From Paramoeba atlantica (lineage: Eukaryota > Discosea): a stretch of DNA of 34,167 nt. Position numbers and translations under genes: made by a program. The notes below the pieces were generated by a model, which was given only the letters and a program-made list of their open reading frames with translations, searched no databases and was not told the DNA's origin. The stretch lies in NCBI GenBank assembly GCA_977017575.1, contig CDRNVI010000113.1, positions 1-34,167 on the forward strand, written 5' to 3'. Shown one piece after another: positions 1 through 12,105 of this stretch (within the stretch, counting starts at the first letter, position 1; each line of letters begins with the position of its first letter).

Positions 1-822
1 AGACAATTTGTATGAGTATCTGGTGTTATAATATTATTAATTATGATTATAACAGCTTTTGTAGGTTATGTTTTACCTTGGGGTCAAATGAGTTTTTGAG
101 CAGCAACTGTTATTACTAATTTAGTGTCAGTTATACCTTTTGTAGGTAATGATATATTATTATGATTATGAGGTGGATTTTCTGTTGATGAAGCTACATT
201 ACATCGTTTTTTTAGTTTACATTATTTATTACCTTTTGTTATAGCAGCTTTAGCTGGAGTTCATATTATATTATTACATGAAGTTGGTTCTAATAATATA
301 TTAGGTATTAATCATAAGGTAGATCAAATACCATTTCATCCTTATTTTGTTTTTAAAGATTTATTTAGTTCATTATTATTATTATTTGGTTTTAATATGT
401 ATGCTATAAAACATACTCCAAGTATAATAGACGCAGATAATTATTTAGAAGCAAATCCTTTAGTAACACCCGTACATATCGTACCAGAATGATATTTTAA
501 AGCTTTTTATGCAATTTTAAGATCTGTACCAGATAAAGCAGGTGGTTTTATCTTATTAGTTTTATCTATTATTGTTTTAATAATATTTCCATTTTATGTG
601 AAAGCACCTATAGTTAGTGGTTATTTTAGACCTATTTATAATTTAGGTTTTTGATTATTTATTATGGATTTTATTACATTAACCTGAATAGGAGGTAAAC
701 CTATAGAAGAACCTTATTATTTTATAGGTCAAATGGCTACAAGTTTTTATTTTATATATTTTATTATATTGTTACCTGTTATTGTTAAATTAGAAAAATC
801 ATTATATAAAAATATTACTTAA
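1..822 (+). CDS. cob: cytochrome b, 5' end cut by window
   Basis: Cytochrome b is the haem-bearing core of respiratory complex III in the inner mitochondrial membrane. The open frame enters at base 1 and ends at TAA 820-822, giving 273 residues, about the last two thirds of a normal protein. The first residues read RQFVWVSGV, followed by [17 protein letters not shown], the conserved stretch after the second histidine pair. Further on come the Qo-site PEWY motif ([19 protein letters not shown]) and the C-terminal membrane helices. The four haem-ligand region is only partly in view. Tryptophan is coded by both TGA (several) and TGG (one), so the gene reads only with UGA=Trp. The next ORF starts four bases after the stop. 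Confidence 0.97.
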
Positions 823-826
823 ACAT

Positions 827-1330
827 ATGAATAAAATTTTTAATTTTATAATTTTTTATATTTCTATATTATTTTTAGTTAATATGTTTTCAAATCATTT
901 ATTTTTTTTTAATTCTGTTGGTAATTTATTAATTATAATTATATTATTAATTATATCTTTATTTACTTTTTATATTTCTTCGTTAAAAAGTAATTTCTTA
1001 ATTATAAAAAAAAATGAAATATATAAACAATATTATTTAAAATTATTAAAACTATATTATATTTTTTATTTATATAAAAATATAATATTTCAAAATATTT
1101 TAATATCTACATTTCAAAATTATTATTTTAAATTTATAATTTTATTTTATAATATTAATTTAAATATATTATTAAATTCTATATCAAATTTATATAGTTA
1201 TTTATATAATAATTTTTTAAATACTTTTTATATTAATAATTATTTTATATTTAGTATTAAATTTAAATTATTAAATCAAATAAACTATAAAAATTTTATT
1301 TTTAAAAAATATTTTACTATAAAAAAATAA
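827..1330 (+). CDS. unidentified membrane ORF of 167 residues
   Basis: I do not recognise this protein. It is 167 residues, extremely rich in Phe, Ile, Tyr, Asn, Leu and Lys, and lies between cob and nad3 with gaps of four and three bases, so it is probably expressed with them. Two hydrophobic segments at about residues 4-22 and 32-51 are followed by a longer, mixed and Lys-rich tail. That layout resembles ATP synthase subunit b (atp4/ymf39), a fast-evolving gene often left as an unassigned ORF in protist mitochondria. The match is to topology only. It contains no tryptophan codon of either kind. Being a long open frame in such AT-rich DNA, and fitting exactly between two genes, argues that it is real. 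Confidence 0.7.
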   Translation: MNKIFNFIIFYISILFLVNMFSNHLFFFNSVGNLLIIIILLIISLFTFYISSLKSNFLIIKKNEIYKQYYLKLLKLYYIFYLYKNIIFQNILISTFQNYYFKFIILFYNINLNILLNSISNLYSYLYNNFLNTFYINNYFIFSIKFKLLNQINYKNFIFKKYFTIKK

Positions 1331-1333
1331 TAT

Positions 1334-1690
1334 ATGAATTTTGAATATAGTATAATTATTATCTCTATATCATTAAGTATGATTATTTCTTTAGTATTAT
1401 TTTCTATTATTTTACTTCTTATTTATTCAAAATTTGAGATAGAAAAAGTTTCAGCATATGAATGTGGTTTTCACCCTTTTGAAGATACTAGACATAATTT
1501 TAATGTAAGATTTTATTTAGTATCTATTTTATTTTTAATTTTTGATTTAGAAATAATATTTTTATTTCCATGATTGACTTTAGTTAATTTTTTAGGAACA
1601 AGTGGTTTTTTAGTAGTATTGATTTTTATTACTATATTAACTATAGGTTTCATATATGAATGATTAAAAGGTGCTTTAACCTGAGAGTAA
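1334..1690 (+). CDS. nad3: NADH dehydrogenase subunit 3
   Basis: Subunit 3 is a small membrane subunit of complex I at the junction between the membrane arm and the peripheral arm. The frame gives 118 residues with three TGA tryptophans. The family hallmark loop is present: YECGFHPF at about residues 42-49, with the conserved Cys of the quinone-site loop, followed by [20 protein letters not shown], which is the second helix with its acidic residues. The C-terminus ends LTWE. The start ATG follows the stop of the preceding ORF by three bases, and the length is normal for the family. The next gene, atp6, begins 18 bases downstream. Confidence 0.97.
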
Positions 1691-1708
1691 AAAATTATTT
1701 TATATATT

Positions 1709-2461
1709 ATGAATAAATTTTTTCAACCATTAGATCAATTTGATATATTTTCTTTATATATAAATTTTTATTTTAGTGATTTTTATATAACAAACTTATT
1801 TATATATTTATTTATTATTTTTTTTATAATAAATATTATAACAAGTAATGTATTATTATCTAAATTAAATTTAGTTTATAAATCGTTATGACAATACATA
1901 TATGAGAATTTTATATATTTATTTCCGTTAAATGTTTTAGTTACACAAGTAGGTAAAAGAGGTGAACCATATTTTGTTTATATAGCTAGCTTATTTTATT
2001 TTATATTAATAGCAAATTTTATTGGTTTAGTACCAAGTTCTTTTACTATTACAAGTCATATAATTTTAACATTTTTATTAGGATCAATTACTGTTATAGG
2101 ATTAACTATAATAGGTTTTTTAAAACAAAAATTACATTTTATACAGTTATTTATACCAAAAGGTGTTCCTAATATTTTATTACCTATGTTAATAGGTATC
2201 GAAGTTATTTCTTATATTGCAAGAGGTTTTAGTTTATCTATACGGTTATTTGCAAATTTAATGTCGGGACATTCATTAATACATATTTTATTATTTTTTA
2301 TTGTAAAAATATTAAAATTTAATTATATTATAGGTATTTTAGGAATATTATTAATAACTGTAATTTTTTTATTAGAGTTTGGTATTTCATTTTTACAAGC
2401 TTATGTATTTATTGTTTTAGTTTCTATTTATTTAAAAGATTCTTACGAAGCTGGACATTAA
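1709..2461 (+). CDS. atp6: ATP synthase subunit a (subunit 6)
   Basis: Subunit a forms the proton half-channels of the Fo motor, next to the c-ring encoded by atp9 in this window. The frame is 250 residues with an in-frame TGA (Trp) after residue 60. The conserved helix SIRLFANLMSGHSLIHIL carries the essential arginine at about residue 179, and the C-terminal segment LEFGISFLQAYVFIVL is the other channel helix. The N-terminal part includes NVLVTQVGKRGEPYF. Length is normal. It sits in a tight run nad3-atp6-nad4L, all on one strand, which suggests a polycistronic transcript. Confidence 0.97.
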
Positions 2462-2479
2462 AAAACATTTATTTTAACA

Positions 2480-2800
2480 ATGTTTAATATCTTAATTCCT
2501 TTTGAAACATTTATACCTATTTTAAGTTTTAGTTTATTTATTATAGGTATAGCGGGTATTTTTATTACACGTAGAAATATAATAATAATAATAATGTCTA
2601 TAGAGTTAATTTTAGCATCTGTAAATTTATTATTTATTTTTTTATCAATATATTTAGATGATATATATGGTCAGATATTTGCTTTATATATATTAACTAT
2701 AGCAGCTTCTGAATCAGCTATTGGTTTAGGATTAATAGTTATTTATTATAGATTAAGAGGTATTATATCTATAGATTATATTAGTACTATAAAAGGTTAA
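2480..2800 (+). CDS. nad4L: NADH dehydrogenase subunit 4L
   Basis: This is a small complex I membrane subunit of 106 residues with three hydrophobic helices. Family features seen are MSIELILASVNLLF, with the membrane-embedded glutamate at about residue 41, and AASESAIGLGLIVIYYR with the second glutamate at about residue 74. The start ATG lies 18 bases after the atp6 stop and the length is typical (about 100 residues). It lies directly before nad5, an order common in many protist and bacterial complex I clusters. Confidence 0.96.
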   Translation: MFNILIPFETFIPILSFSLFIIGIAGIFITRRNIIIIIMSIELILASVNLLFIFLSIYLDDIYGQIFALYILTIAASESAIGLGLIVIYYRLRGIISIDYISTIKG

Positions 2801-2819
2801 ATTTTTTTATATACTTTTT

Positions 2820-4837
2820 ATGTATTTATTAGTATTATATTTACCATTAATAAGTTTTTTAATTATAAGTTTTTTTGGGCGTTTATTAGGAAATAAAGGT
2901 AGTTTTATAATTGCGAATTTTAATATGTTATTAACAGTGTTGTTATCATATTATATTTTTTATGAAACTGTATTAAAAGGTTCTGTATGTTTTTTAAAAT
3001 TATTTTCATGATTTAATATAGGTTTATTTAATGTAACATGAGGATTTATTTTCGATCCTGTAACAGGTGTTATGTTAATTGTAGTAAATACAATATCTTT
3101 ATTAGTTCATTTTTATTCAATAGGTTATATGTATAATGATCCTTTTTCTTCTCGATTTGTATCTTATTTATCATTATTTACATGATTTATGTTAATGTTA
3201 GTTACAGCTGATAATATATTACAATTATTTTTAGGTTGAGAAGGTGTTGGTTTAGTATCTTATTTATTAATTAATTTTTGATTTACAATAGCAGATGCAA
3301 ACAAAGCTGCAATTAAAGCTATTATTATGAATAGAATAGGTGAATTGGAGTTGGTTTAGGTATATGTTTAATATATTTAGAATATAAAACATTAAATTTT
3401 AGTATAATATTCGCAATAAGTGATATGTGTCAATTTGATTATATTTATTTTATAAATAATTATTTTAATACAATAACTTTGATAACTATTTTTATATTAA
3501 TTGGAGCTATGGGAAAATCTGCACAATTAGGTTTACATACTTGATTACCGGATGCTATGGCTGGTCCAACACCAGTTTCTGCTCTTATACATGCAGCAAC
3601 AATGGTTACAGCTGGAGTATTTATTTTAATAAGATTATCACCAATGGTTGAATATTCAGCTATTGGTTTATGAATTATAACTTTAGTTGGTGTTTTAACT
3701 AGTTTTTTTGCAGCAACTATAGGTTTATTTCAAAATGATATAAAAAAGGTTATAGCATATTCAACTTGTAGTCAATTAGGTTATATGGTGTTTATATGTG
3801 GGTTATCAAATTATTCACTAAGTTTATTTCATTTAACTAATCATGCTTTTTTTAAAGCATTATTATTTTTAAGTGCGGGGGCTATTATACATGCTTTATC
3901 TGATGAACAAGATATAAGAAAATATGGAGGGTTAATTAAATTATTACCTTATAGTTATATTATGATGTTAATAGGTTCTTTAGCATTAATGGGTATACCT
4001 TTTTTAACAGGGTTTTATTCTAAAGATGTTATAATTGAAATTACTTATATATCATATATAATAGATAGTTCTTTTATTTATTGATTAAGTGTTATAGCAG
4101 CTTTGTTTACATCATTATATAGTATTAGGTTATTAGTATATGTTTTTATAACATCACCTAATGGTTATAGAAAAATGTTTGAATTAATACATGAATCTAA
4201 TATTTTTATGTCTTTACCTTTATTTATATTAGCTTTAAATAGTATATTTTTTGGTTATATTAATAAAGATTTATTTATAGGATTAGGTAATGATACTTGA
4301 TTAAATTGATTAAATATAATTTCAACTAGAAATATTTTAATTTTAGAATCAGAATTTTTACCTTGATATATAAAAAATATTCCTTTTTTTTTTAGTATGT
4401 CTGGTATAATAATTATTTTTTTAATAAATTATTATTATACTTATTTATATAAAGTTTTAAGAAGTAATAATTATTTATATTTTAAAAGATATAATAATAT
4501 TGCAAGTTTTTTTTCTTATAAATGGTATGTGGATACTATTTATAATAAAATAATTTTAGGAGGTTTTATTAAATTATCCTATATAGTATTTAAAAATATT
4601 GATAGAGGTATTATAGAATTAATAGGGCCTTTAGGTTTAGTTAGATTATGAAATTCTTTAAGTATTAATTATAAATATTTTTTCCCAACAGGTTATATTT
4701 TTAATTATTTGTTCTTATTTATTATTTCATCTGTTAGTTTAATTATATTCTATATATTACCTATAAATAATTTAAATAGTGAATTATTATTTATATTAAT
4801 TGCTATAATTTTAATAAATAAATATAAAAATAAGTAA
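2820..4837 (+). CDS. nad5: NADH dehydrogenase subunit 5 (one frame break)
   Basis: This antiporter-like subunit sits at the distal end of the complex I membrane arm and takes part in proton pumping. Conserved stretches include [18 protein letters not shown], the [29 protein letters not shown] core and [21 protein letters not shown]. About 672 residues are expected, and TGA is used repeatedly for Trp. The frame breaks near 3342-3347, right after the NRIG motif: one base is missing in a short T run. Reading resumes in the next frame and continues cleanly to TAA 4835-4837. A single missing base beside a T run in an otherwise perfect essential gene is most likely a sequencing error; programmed frameshifting or insertional RNA editing are less likely alternatives. 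Confidence 0.95.
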
Positions 4838-4854
4838 AATTTTTTTTAAAACAT

Positions 4855-5442
4855 ATGGATCAAAATTTATTTTATATATTTTTTTTTATAATAAGTATTG
4901 TATCGGCTATTTTAGTAATAATTTCTAAAAATCCTTTACATTCTATTATTTATTTAATATTAGTTTTTTGTAATATAGTTTTTATATTATTATTGTTGGA
5001 GTTGGAATTTATGTCTATGGTGTTTTTAATAGTTTATATAGGTGCAATAGCAGTATTATTTTTATTTATTATTTATATGTTAAATATAAAAGTTATAGAA
5101 TTGAATGAATTAAATATAAAATATTTGATAGGTATTATATTATTAACTTTATTAATAATATTTTTAATTTATTTATATTATATACCGATTAATGTAATTT
5201 TTAATATAGATTCCTCAAACAATAATAATTATATAAATTATTATAATATTTTATATAATATATCAAATTTAAATTTGATATCTTTAATATTATACGATAA
5301 GCATTATATATTATTTATAATACTTAGTCTTATATTATTATTAGCTATGATTGGTGTTATTATATTAACATGTAAAAGAACATATTATCTAAAAGAACAG
5401 GTAATTTTTGAACAAAATAAAAGGTTTATAAAGAATCCATAA
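4855..5442 (+). CDS. nad6: NADH dehydrogenase subunit 6
   Basis: Subunit 6 is a complex I membrane-arm protein with the pi-bulge helix that takes part in the open/closed transition. The frame gives 195 residues. Family marks are [13 protein letters not shown] near residue 28 and [23 protein letters not shown] at about residues 54-77, followed by a less conserved loop and a last helix [14 protein letters not shown]. The length is within the family range for protists. The gap to nad11 is a single base, with the nad11 ATG at 5444. Confidence 0.95.
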   Translation: MDQNLFYIFFFIISIVSAILVIISKNPLHSIIYLILVFCNIVFILLLLELEFMSMVFLIVYIGAIAVLFLFIIYMLNIKVIELNELNIKYLIGIILLTLLIIFLIYLYYIPINVIFNIDSSNNNNYINYYNILYNISNLNLISLILYDKHYILFIILSLILLLAMIGVIILTCKRTYYLKEQVIFEQNKRFIKNP

Positions 5443-5443
5443 A

Positions 5444-7476
5444 ATGAATAATTATAAAATAAATAATATTGCAGTTAAAGATAATAATATGAAAACTATA
5501 TTACAATTATGTAATATGATTAATATAGATATACCAAAATTTTGTTATCATGAACAATTATCTATAGCAGGTAATTGTAGAATGTGTTTAGTTGAAGTAA
5601 AAGGAGCTATAAAACCTATAGCTTCTTGTGCATCCCCTTTAAATAATAATATGCATATATTAACTAATACTAAATTAGTTAAAAAGGCTAGAGAAGGTGT
5701 TTTAGAATTTTTATTATTAAATCATCCATTAGATTGTCCTATTTGTGATCAAGGAGGTGAATGTGATTTACAAGATCAATCATTAATTTTTGGTAATGAT
5801 AGAGGTAGATTTTATGAAAATAAAAGATCTGTTAATGATAAAGATTGTGGACCTTTAATAAAAACTATTATGACAAGATGTATTCATTGTACTAGATGTA
5901 TACGTTTTATAGATGAGTTTATTGGTTATAAATATTTTGGTTTGATAGGTCGAGGACAAAATATAGAAATAAGTAATTTTTTATCAAAAAATATTAATTC
6001 GGAATTATCTGGTAATTTAATTGATTTATGCCCTGTAGGTGCTTTAACTTCTAAACCTTATTCATTCATTTCTAGACCTTGAGAACTTATTTCTTGAAAT
6101 ACTATAGATATTAATGATTTATTACATATAAATATTAGAATAGATATTAGAGATAGTGAAATATTAAGAGTTTTACCTTTATTTAATGATTATATACATG
6201 AGATCTGAATCTCAGATCTAACTCGTTTTTCTTATGATAATCAAAAGAATAATCGAATAATTAATCCTTTAAAAAAGGAAGGTGCAAATAAATTTATTAT
6301 ATATAGTTGAGAAAAAGTATTAAATTTAATATTAAAAAAATGTTTAAATAGTAATTTACATTTTTTAATAGGTGATAATATAGATAGTGAAACTGCTTTA
6401 GTAATAAAAAAAGGAAAAAATTATTTTAATAATCATGAATTTACTATTAATTATAAAAAATTAACTAGGAATTCAAATAATCGTAAAAATTATATTTTAG
6501 ATTATAATATATATAAAGAATTAAATGAATTTAAAAATATTATATTAATTAATATAAATATTAGATTAGAATATCCTTTATTAAATATAAAGTTAAAACG
6601 ATTTAAAGATTTAAAATTATTAAATATTTATAATATAGGGACCTCTTATAATCAAAATTATAAAAATATAAATTATTCATCTAATTTATTAGAAGTAAAA
6701 AAATTTATAGAGGGAAAATCTTTATTAAATAATATTGTATTAAAAGCATCTAAAAATTTAATTTTATTAAATGATAATACTTTATTTAATTTTTTAATTA
6801 CAACATTGAAAAATTTAAATTTAGAATCAAGTATTAATATAGGGTTTTTAAATAATTTAAATATAAATATTATAGCTAATGAATTAAATTTATTTAATTC
6901 ATTAGTAAAATTTAATGATTATAGTTTTAAAAAAATGATTTATAAAGAAAATAATATTTTATATAATTTAAATAATTATAATTATAATTATTTAAATTAT
7001 AATTGTGATTATAATATTTTTCAAGGTTGTTATTTACCTATATTAAAAGAAATTAATAATTATGATTTATTATTACCATCAATAACTCATTATGAAAAAA
7101 AAAGTTTATTTATAAATATATTTGGTTATTGTCAATCGACAAAATTTATTTTATTTCCGCCGAAGAATGCAAGAAATGATTGAAAAATATTATATATATT
7201 ATTTAAAACAATTATTAGTGATGAAAAGATTATGAAATTATCTTTTAGTAATATTAGATTATTATTAAGTTCTTATAATATAAATATAAATACTATATTA
7301 AATATATATAATAATAATGAAATATCAAATTATAAAAATATTATGGTTTTGAAAAATAAAAATTTATATATAAAAATATGACTAATATATATTCTAATAA
7401 TAAATTTTTACAATCATCAAAAATTTTAAACAGTTGTTTAATTAATTCTAAAAAAATATATAATAATTTTCATTAA
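5444..7476 (+). CDS. nad11: NADH dehydrogenase subunit 11, 75-kDa (one frame break near the 3' end)
   Basis: Nad11 (NuoG) is the large iron-sulfur subunit of the complex I peripheral arm. The N-terminal third has all cluster ligands: Cys34, Cys45, Cys48 and Cys62 for the 2Fe-2S centre; His94, Cys98, Cys101 and Cys107; then Cys146, Cys149, Cys152 and Cys196 for two 4Fe-4S centres. The remaining two thirds is a diverged, Asn- and Ile-rich molybdopterin-like domain without catalytic function. The main frame would stop at 7429. However, the adjacent frame to TAA 7474-7476 encodes a plausible end (an [17 protein letters not shown] stretch like the family's SRASKTM segment), so one base is probably missing in an A run around 7340-7377. 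A full-length mitochondrial nad11 of about 677 residues is an ancestral trait. Confidence 0.94.
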
Positions 7477-7489
7477 AAGATTTTAAAAT

Positions 7490-8476
7490 ATGAATTTTTT
7501 GTTAACTTTAATTATAACAATATTAAAATATTTAATTTTAATAGTACCTGTATTAGTAACTGTAGCTATTTTTACAGTTTTTGAAAGAAAAGTTATGGGT
7601 TATATACAACGAAGACAAGGTCCTATAAAAGTAGGTTTTTTAGGTATTTTGCAACCTTTTGCCGATGGTTTAAAATTAATGATAAAAGAACCTGTTATAC
7701 CGGTAAATTCAAATTATTTAATGTATATAGCAGCTCCAATATTAACATTATTATTAAGTTTAATAAATTGAATATTAATACCTTTTGATGAAAATGTAGT
7801 AATATCTAATATTAATATAGGAGTTTTGTTTATTTTGGGTATTTCTTCTTTAAGTGTATATGGTGTTATTATAGCTGGTTGAGCTAGTAATTCAAAATAT
7901 GCATTTTTAGGTGCTCTTAGATCTGCTGCACAAATGATATCTTATGAAGTATCTATAGGTATAATATTAATAACTCTTCTAATAGGTGTAGGTTCTTTAA
8001 ATTTAAGTAATATAGTATTAGCTCAAGAGGATATTTGATTTATTATACCATTTTTTCCTTTATTTTTATTATTTTTTATATCTTCTGTTGCAGAAACTAA
8101 TAGACACCCTTTTGATTTACCTGAGGCAGAAGCAGAATTAGTTTCTGGTTATAATGTAGAATATTCATCAGTAGGATTTGCTTTTTTTTTTATCGGTGAA
8201 TATGCTAATATTATATTAATGAGTGCATTAAATGTAATTTTATTTTTAGGAGGTTGATTACCACCTTTTAATTTTAATTTTTTTTTACCGCCTATAGTAT
8301 GATTTACAATAAAAATTGTTTTAATGATATTTTTATTTATAGTAATAAGAGCCATGTTACCTAGATATAGATATGATCAATTAATGATATTAGGTTGAAA
8401 AGTATTTTTACCGTTATCATTAGGTTTATTAGTTTTCTATGCAGGTATAATGATTGGTTTTGATTTTTTACCTTAA
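7490..8476 (+). CDS. nad1: NADH dehydrogenase subunit 1
   Basis: Subunit 1 forms the quinone chamber where the complex I membrane and peripheral arms meet. The uninterrupted frame gives 328 residues. Signature motifs are [20 protein letters not shown] at about residues 30-49 and [27 protein letters not shown] near residues 200-226, which carries the conserved acidic residues. TGA codes for Trp throughout, for example in IIAGWAS. Length and start agree with the family. The ATG is 13 bases after the corrected nad11 end. Confidence 0.97.
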
Positions 8477-8509
8477 TTTTTTAGAATAATAAAATATAAA
8501 AAATTTTGA

Positions 8510-9982
8510 ATGTTATTAAAAATTTTACTTTTTTTACCATTATTTTTTGCGTTTATTTTAAGTTTAATACCTAAGAAAAAAATTATATTATTAAAACAAT
8601 TATCTTTATTATTTAGTATAATAATTTTTTTTTATTGTATTAAATTATTAGGTAATTTTAATATATATTATTCGTATATTCAATTTCAATCAAGTATTAG
8701 TTATTATCCTGGTATGGATTTTAGTATAGGTATAGATGGTATTTCTATTTTTTTTATATTATTAATGAGTTTACTTTTACCTATTTCGTTATTAGTAAAT
8801 TGAGAAAGTGTGAAATATCGTAATAAAGATTTTACTATTACTTTATTTATATTAGAATTTTTAGTTTTTTGTATTTTTTGTTGTTTAGATATATTTTTTT
8901 TTTATATATTTTTTGAAGGTGTTTTAATACCTATGTTTTTTATTATAGGTATATGAGGTTCAAGACAACGAAAAATTCATGCTGTTTATCAATTTTTTTT
9001 ATATACTTTTTTTGGATCAATATTTATGTTAGTATCTTTTTTAATAATTTACTTACATGTAGGTTCTACAAATTGAAATATAATTAAATATATTGAATTT
9101 TCTGATCAACGACAATTAATATTATGATTAGGTTTTTTTATAGCATTTGCTATAAAAGTACCAATGATACCTTTTCATATATGATTACCAGAAGCTCATG
9201 TCGAAGCACCTACAACAGGTTCTATCTTATTAGCTGGTATTTTATTAAAATTAGGTACTTATGGTTTTTTAAGATTTTTATTACCTTTATTTCCTTATGG
9301 AATGAAATTTTTTTCACCTTTAGTTATAGTTATTTGTATAATTAGTGTTATATACGGTTCGTTAGTAACAATTAGACAAATAGATTTGAAAAAAATAATA
9401 GCATATTCATCTGTTGTACATATGAATTTTGCAATAATAGGTTTATTTGCTAATAATTTAGAAGGTTTACAAGGTAGTTTATTCTTAATGATTAGTCATG
9501 GTATAATATCAAGTTCTTTATTTTTTTGCATAGGTGTTTTATATGATCGTTATCATAGTCGTATATTATATTATTATGGAGGTTTAGTACAAGTTATGCC
9601 TATATTTGCTGTAATATTTATGATTTTTTCTTTAAGTAATATGGGCTTCCCTGGAACAAGTGGTTTTATTGGTGAAATTTTAATATTAATAGGAGTTTTT
9701 TTATGAAATATAAAAATTTCATTATTATTATTTACTAGTGTTGTTTTTGCAGCTGTTTATTCAATATGGTTATATAATAGATTAATTTTCGGTGAAATAA
9801 AAAATTATAATATAATGATTTATAATAATTTTTATTATAAAAAATGATTTATAAAATTTTCAGATATTACTAAAAGAGAATTCTTTTTAATATTACCATT
9901 TATTTTTTTAAATTTTTTATTAGGTTTTTATCCTGATTTAATTTTTAATGTAACTTATCTATCAATTTTATCACTTATTTAA
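8510..9982 (+). CDS. nad4: NADH dehydrogenase subunit 4
   Basis: This antiporter-like proton-pumping subunit of complex I is 490 residues with no frame break. Conserved segments are FFEGVLIPMFFIIGIWGSRQRKI, with the membrane glutamate; [41 protein letters not shown]; and SHGIISSSLFFCIGVLYDR. UGA is used for most tryptophans and UGG for one, near 9768. It lies 33 bases after nad1 and 11 bases before nad2, in the same transcription direction. Confidence 0.97.
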
Positions 9983-9993
9983 ATTTAATTATT

Positions 9994-11487
9994 ATGAATT
10001 TTACAATTATTTTTAAAAATCAGGAATATCATTCTATATATAATGATATTAAATATTTATTACCAGAAATATTTTTAATTTCTGGTGTTTTATTAATTTT
10101 AGTATTTATTATTTTTTATTCAAATATTAATGTATATAAATATATAAAATTAGTTTATTGTACTATTAATTTATTGGTATTTATATTAATATTATTTATA
10201 TTATTAAATATTAATAATATAGATAATAATTTTATTATTTCATCTTATTTATTATATAGTGACGGTATAATTTTTTTTTATAAAAATTTATTGTCAATAA
10301 TTATGATTATATTATTAGTTACTTCTTATAATTATATGAGATTAAATAAATTATTAATATTTGAATTTTATATATTAATGTTATTATCTTTTATTGGTAT
10401 GATAACTTTATTATTATCATATGATTTTATTACAGCATATCTTTCTATCGAATTACAAAGTTTATGTTTTTATATTTTAGCGGCAATAAATAGAAATAAG
10501 AATAGTTCTATAGAAGCTGGTTTAAAATATTTTATATTAGGATCATTTTCATCAAGTTTATTAATAGTAGGTATAGCAATTATATATGGTGTAACTGGAT
10601 TTACTAATTTTTATGATTTATCAAAATTATTTGAATTAGGTTTATATAATATAAATTGGGATTCTTATATATTTATAGGTTTATTATTTATTAATATAGG
10701 ATTATTTTTCAAATTAGCTATACCTCCGTTTCATATATGATTACCAGATATTTATGAAGGTTCTTTGAAAATAGTATTAGCTATTTTTGCATTATTGCCT
10801 AAATTGGCTATATTAATATTTTTTTGAAAAATATATTCTATAATTTTAATAAAAGATTTAATCGACTGACAAATATTTTTTTTAATATTTATACTATTAT
10901 CTTGATTTATAGGTATATTAGGGGCTTTACAATCTAAAAAATTTTCAAGATTAATAGCTTACAGTTCTATTAATCATATGGGTTTTATATTATTAATTTT
11001 AATATTAAATGATGTATTGACTTTAACTTTATATATAATAATTTATATTTTAGCTTTAATAAATATTTTAATAATATGATTAAATATATTTAAATTTAAT
11101 AATTATAAAGGGATTAATACTATATATCAATTTTTATATATTATAAAATCTAATAATTTATTATTTATAATTTTATTAATAGCTATATTTTCATTAGCAG
11201 GAATACCACCATTAGCTGGATTTTTCAGTAAATTTTTTATTTTCATTAGTGCATTAAAACAAAATTATTATTTATTAGTAGTAATTGGACTTTTATTTAG
11301 TGTAGTTAGTTGTTTTTATTATTTAAGGTTAATAAAAATTATTATGTTTAATAATAGTTTTTATTGATTTTTTTTAACTCCTTTAAAAAGAAGTTATGCT
11401 TACATAATTGTTATATTATTTGTAGTAAATTCGATTTTTATATTATTATTGCCTTTTTTATTAGAATATTTAAATTATATAATATAA
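9994..11487 (+). CDS. nad2: NADH dehydrogenase subunit 2
   Basis: Third antiporter-like subunit of complex I, 497 residues, intact. Recognisable parts are DFITAYLSIELQSLCFYILAA with the membrane glutamate, EAGLKYFILGSFSSSLLIVG, the FKLAIPPFHIWLPDIYEGS segment with the pump lysine, and the C-terminal SLAGIPPLAGFFSKFFIF. The first TGA is read as Trp within FHIWLPD, so a standard-code reading would wrongly cut the protein at residue 248. The gap to rps2 is 12 bases. Confidence 0.97.
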
Positions 11488-11499
11488 TAATAATAATTT

Positions 11500-12105
11500 A
11501 TGAAGTATTTATATTTAAATCAGTTAATTTCAAGTAATTATAATATATCTTTACATAAAAAAAATAAATGAGGTAGACAACAAATTAATAATATAATTGG
11601 TTGATGTAAATTACATAATTATGTAATTATAGATATTGTTTCTATATTTTTTAATATAAAAAATATAATTAATATAATTAATTATATTTCAACTAAATTA
11701 GGTATATCTTTATTATGTTTATTATCAGATAGTAATATAATTAATACTTCATTAAAAAGAGTAAAAATAAAAAATTTTTATATGGTATATTTAGATAAAA
11801 TTTATGGTTTTATATCTAATTTTTATATGTTTATTAAAAAAGGTCGAAAACATTATAAAAATATAGTTAATTATAGATCAAAAAGGTTACCTGATATAGT
11901 ATTTATGTCAAAAGATAGTTGAAAAGATTATAATAATTTTTTTAAAATATTTTTAGAATATAAAATATTATCTATAAAAAACACATCATTTTTAGAAAAG
12001 GATATTCATATTTGTTATAATATTATGGTTAATAATTCTTTAATTATATATAATTTATGAAAATATATATATAAGCAAAATAGAATTTTATTTAAAAAAT
12101 GTTAA
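11500..12105 (+). CDS. rps2: small-subunit ribosomal protein S2
   Basis: Mitochondrial ribosomal protein uS2, 201 residues, read with UGA=Trp; the first TGA at codon 24 hides it from standard-code translation. Evidence is NNIIGWCKLHNYVIIDI near the N-terminus and the family core RLPDIVFMSKDSW at about residues 129-141, followed by LEYKILSIKNTSF (the 'E..LNIPIIAIVDTN' equivalent) and YNIMVNNS (the 'YPIPGND' equivalent). The protein is short compared with bacterial S2 (about 240), as usual for mitochondria. Its last seven bases overlap the start of rps4. Mitochondrial rps2 is kept in Acanthamoeba and several other protists. Confidence 0.85.

Noticed and set aside
6200-6218. Perfect eight-base inverted repeat AGATCTGA/TCAGATCT
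   Set aside because: It lies inside the nad11 coding frame, which continues through it; most likely chance.
8149-8355. Open frame of 68 residues on the - strand within nad1
   Set aside because: It lies wholly opposite a conserved nad1 region, and all real mitochondrial genes are on the + strand.
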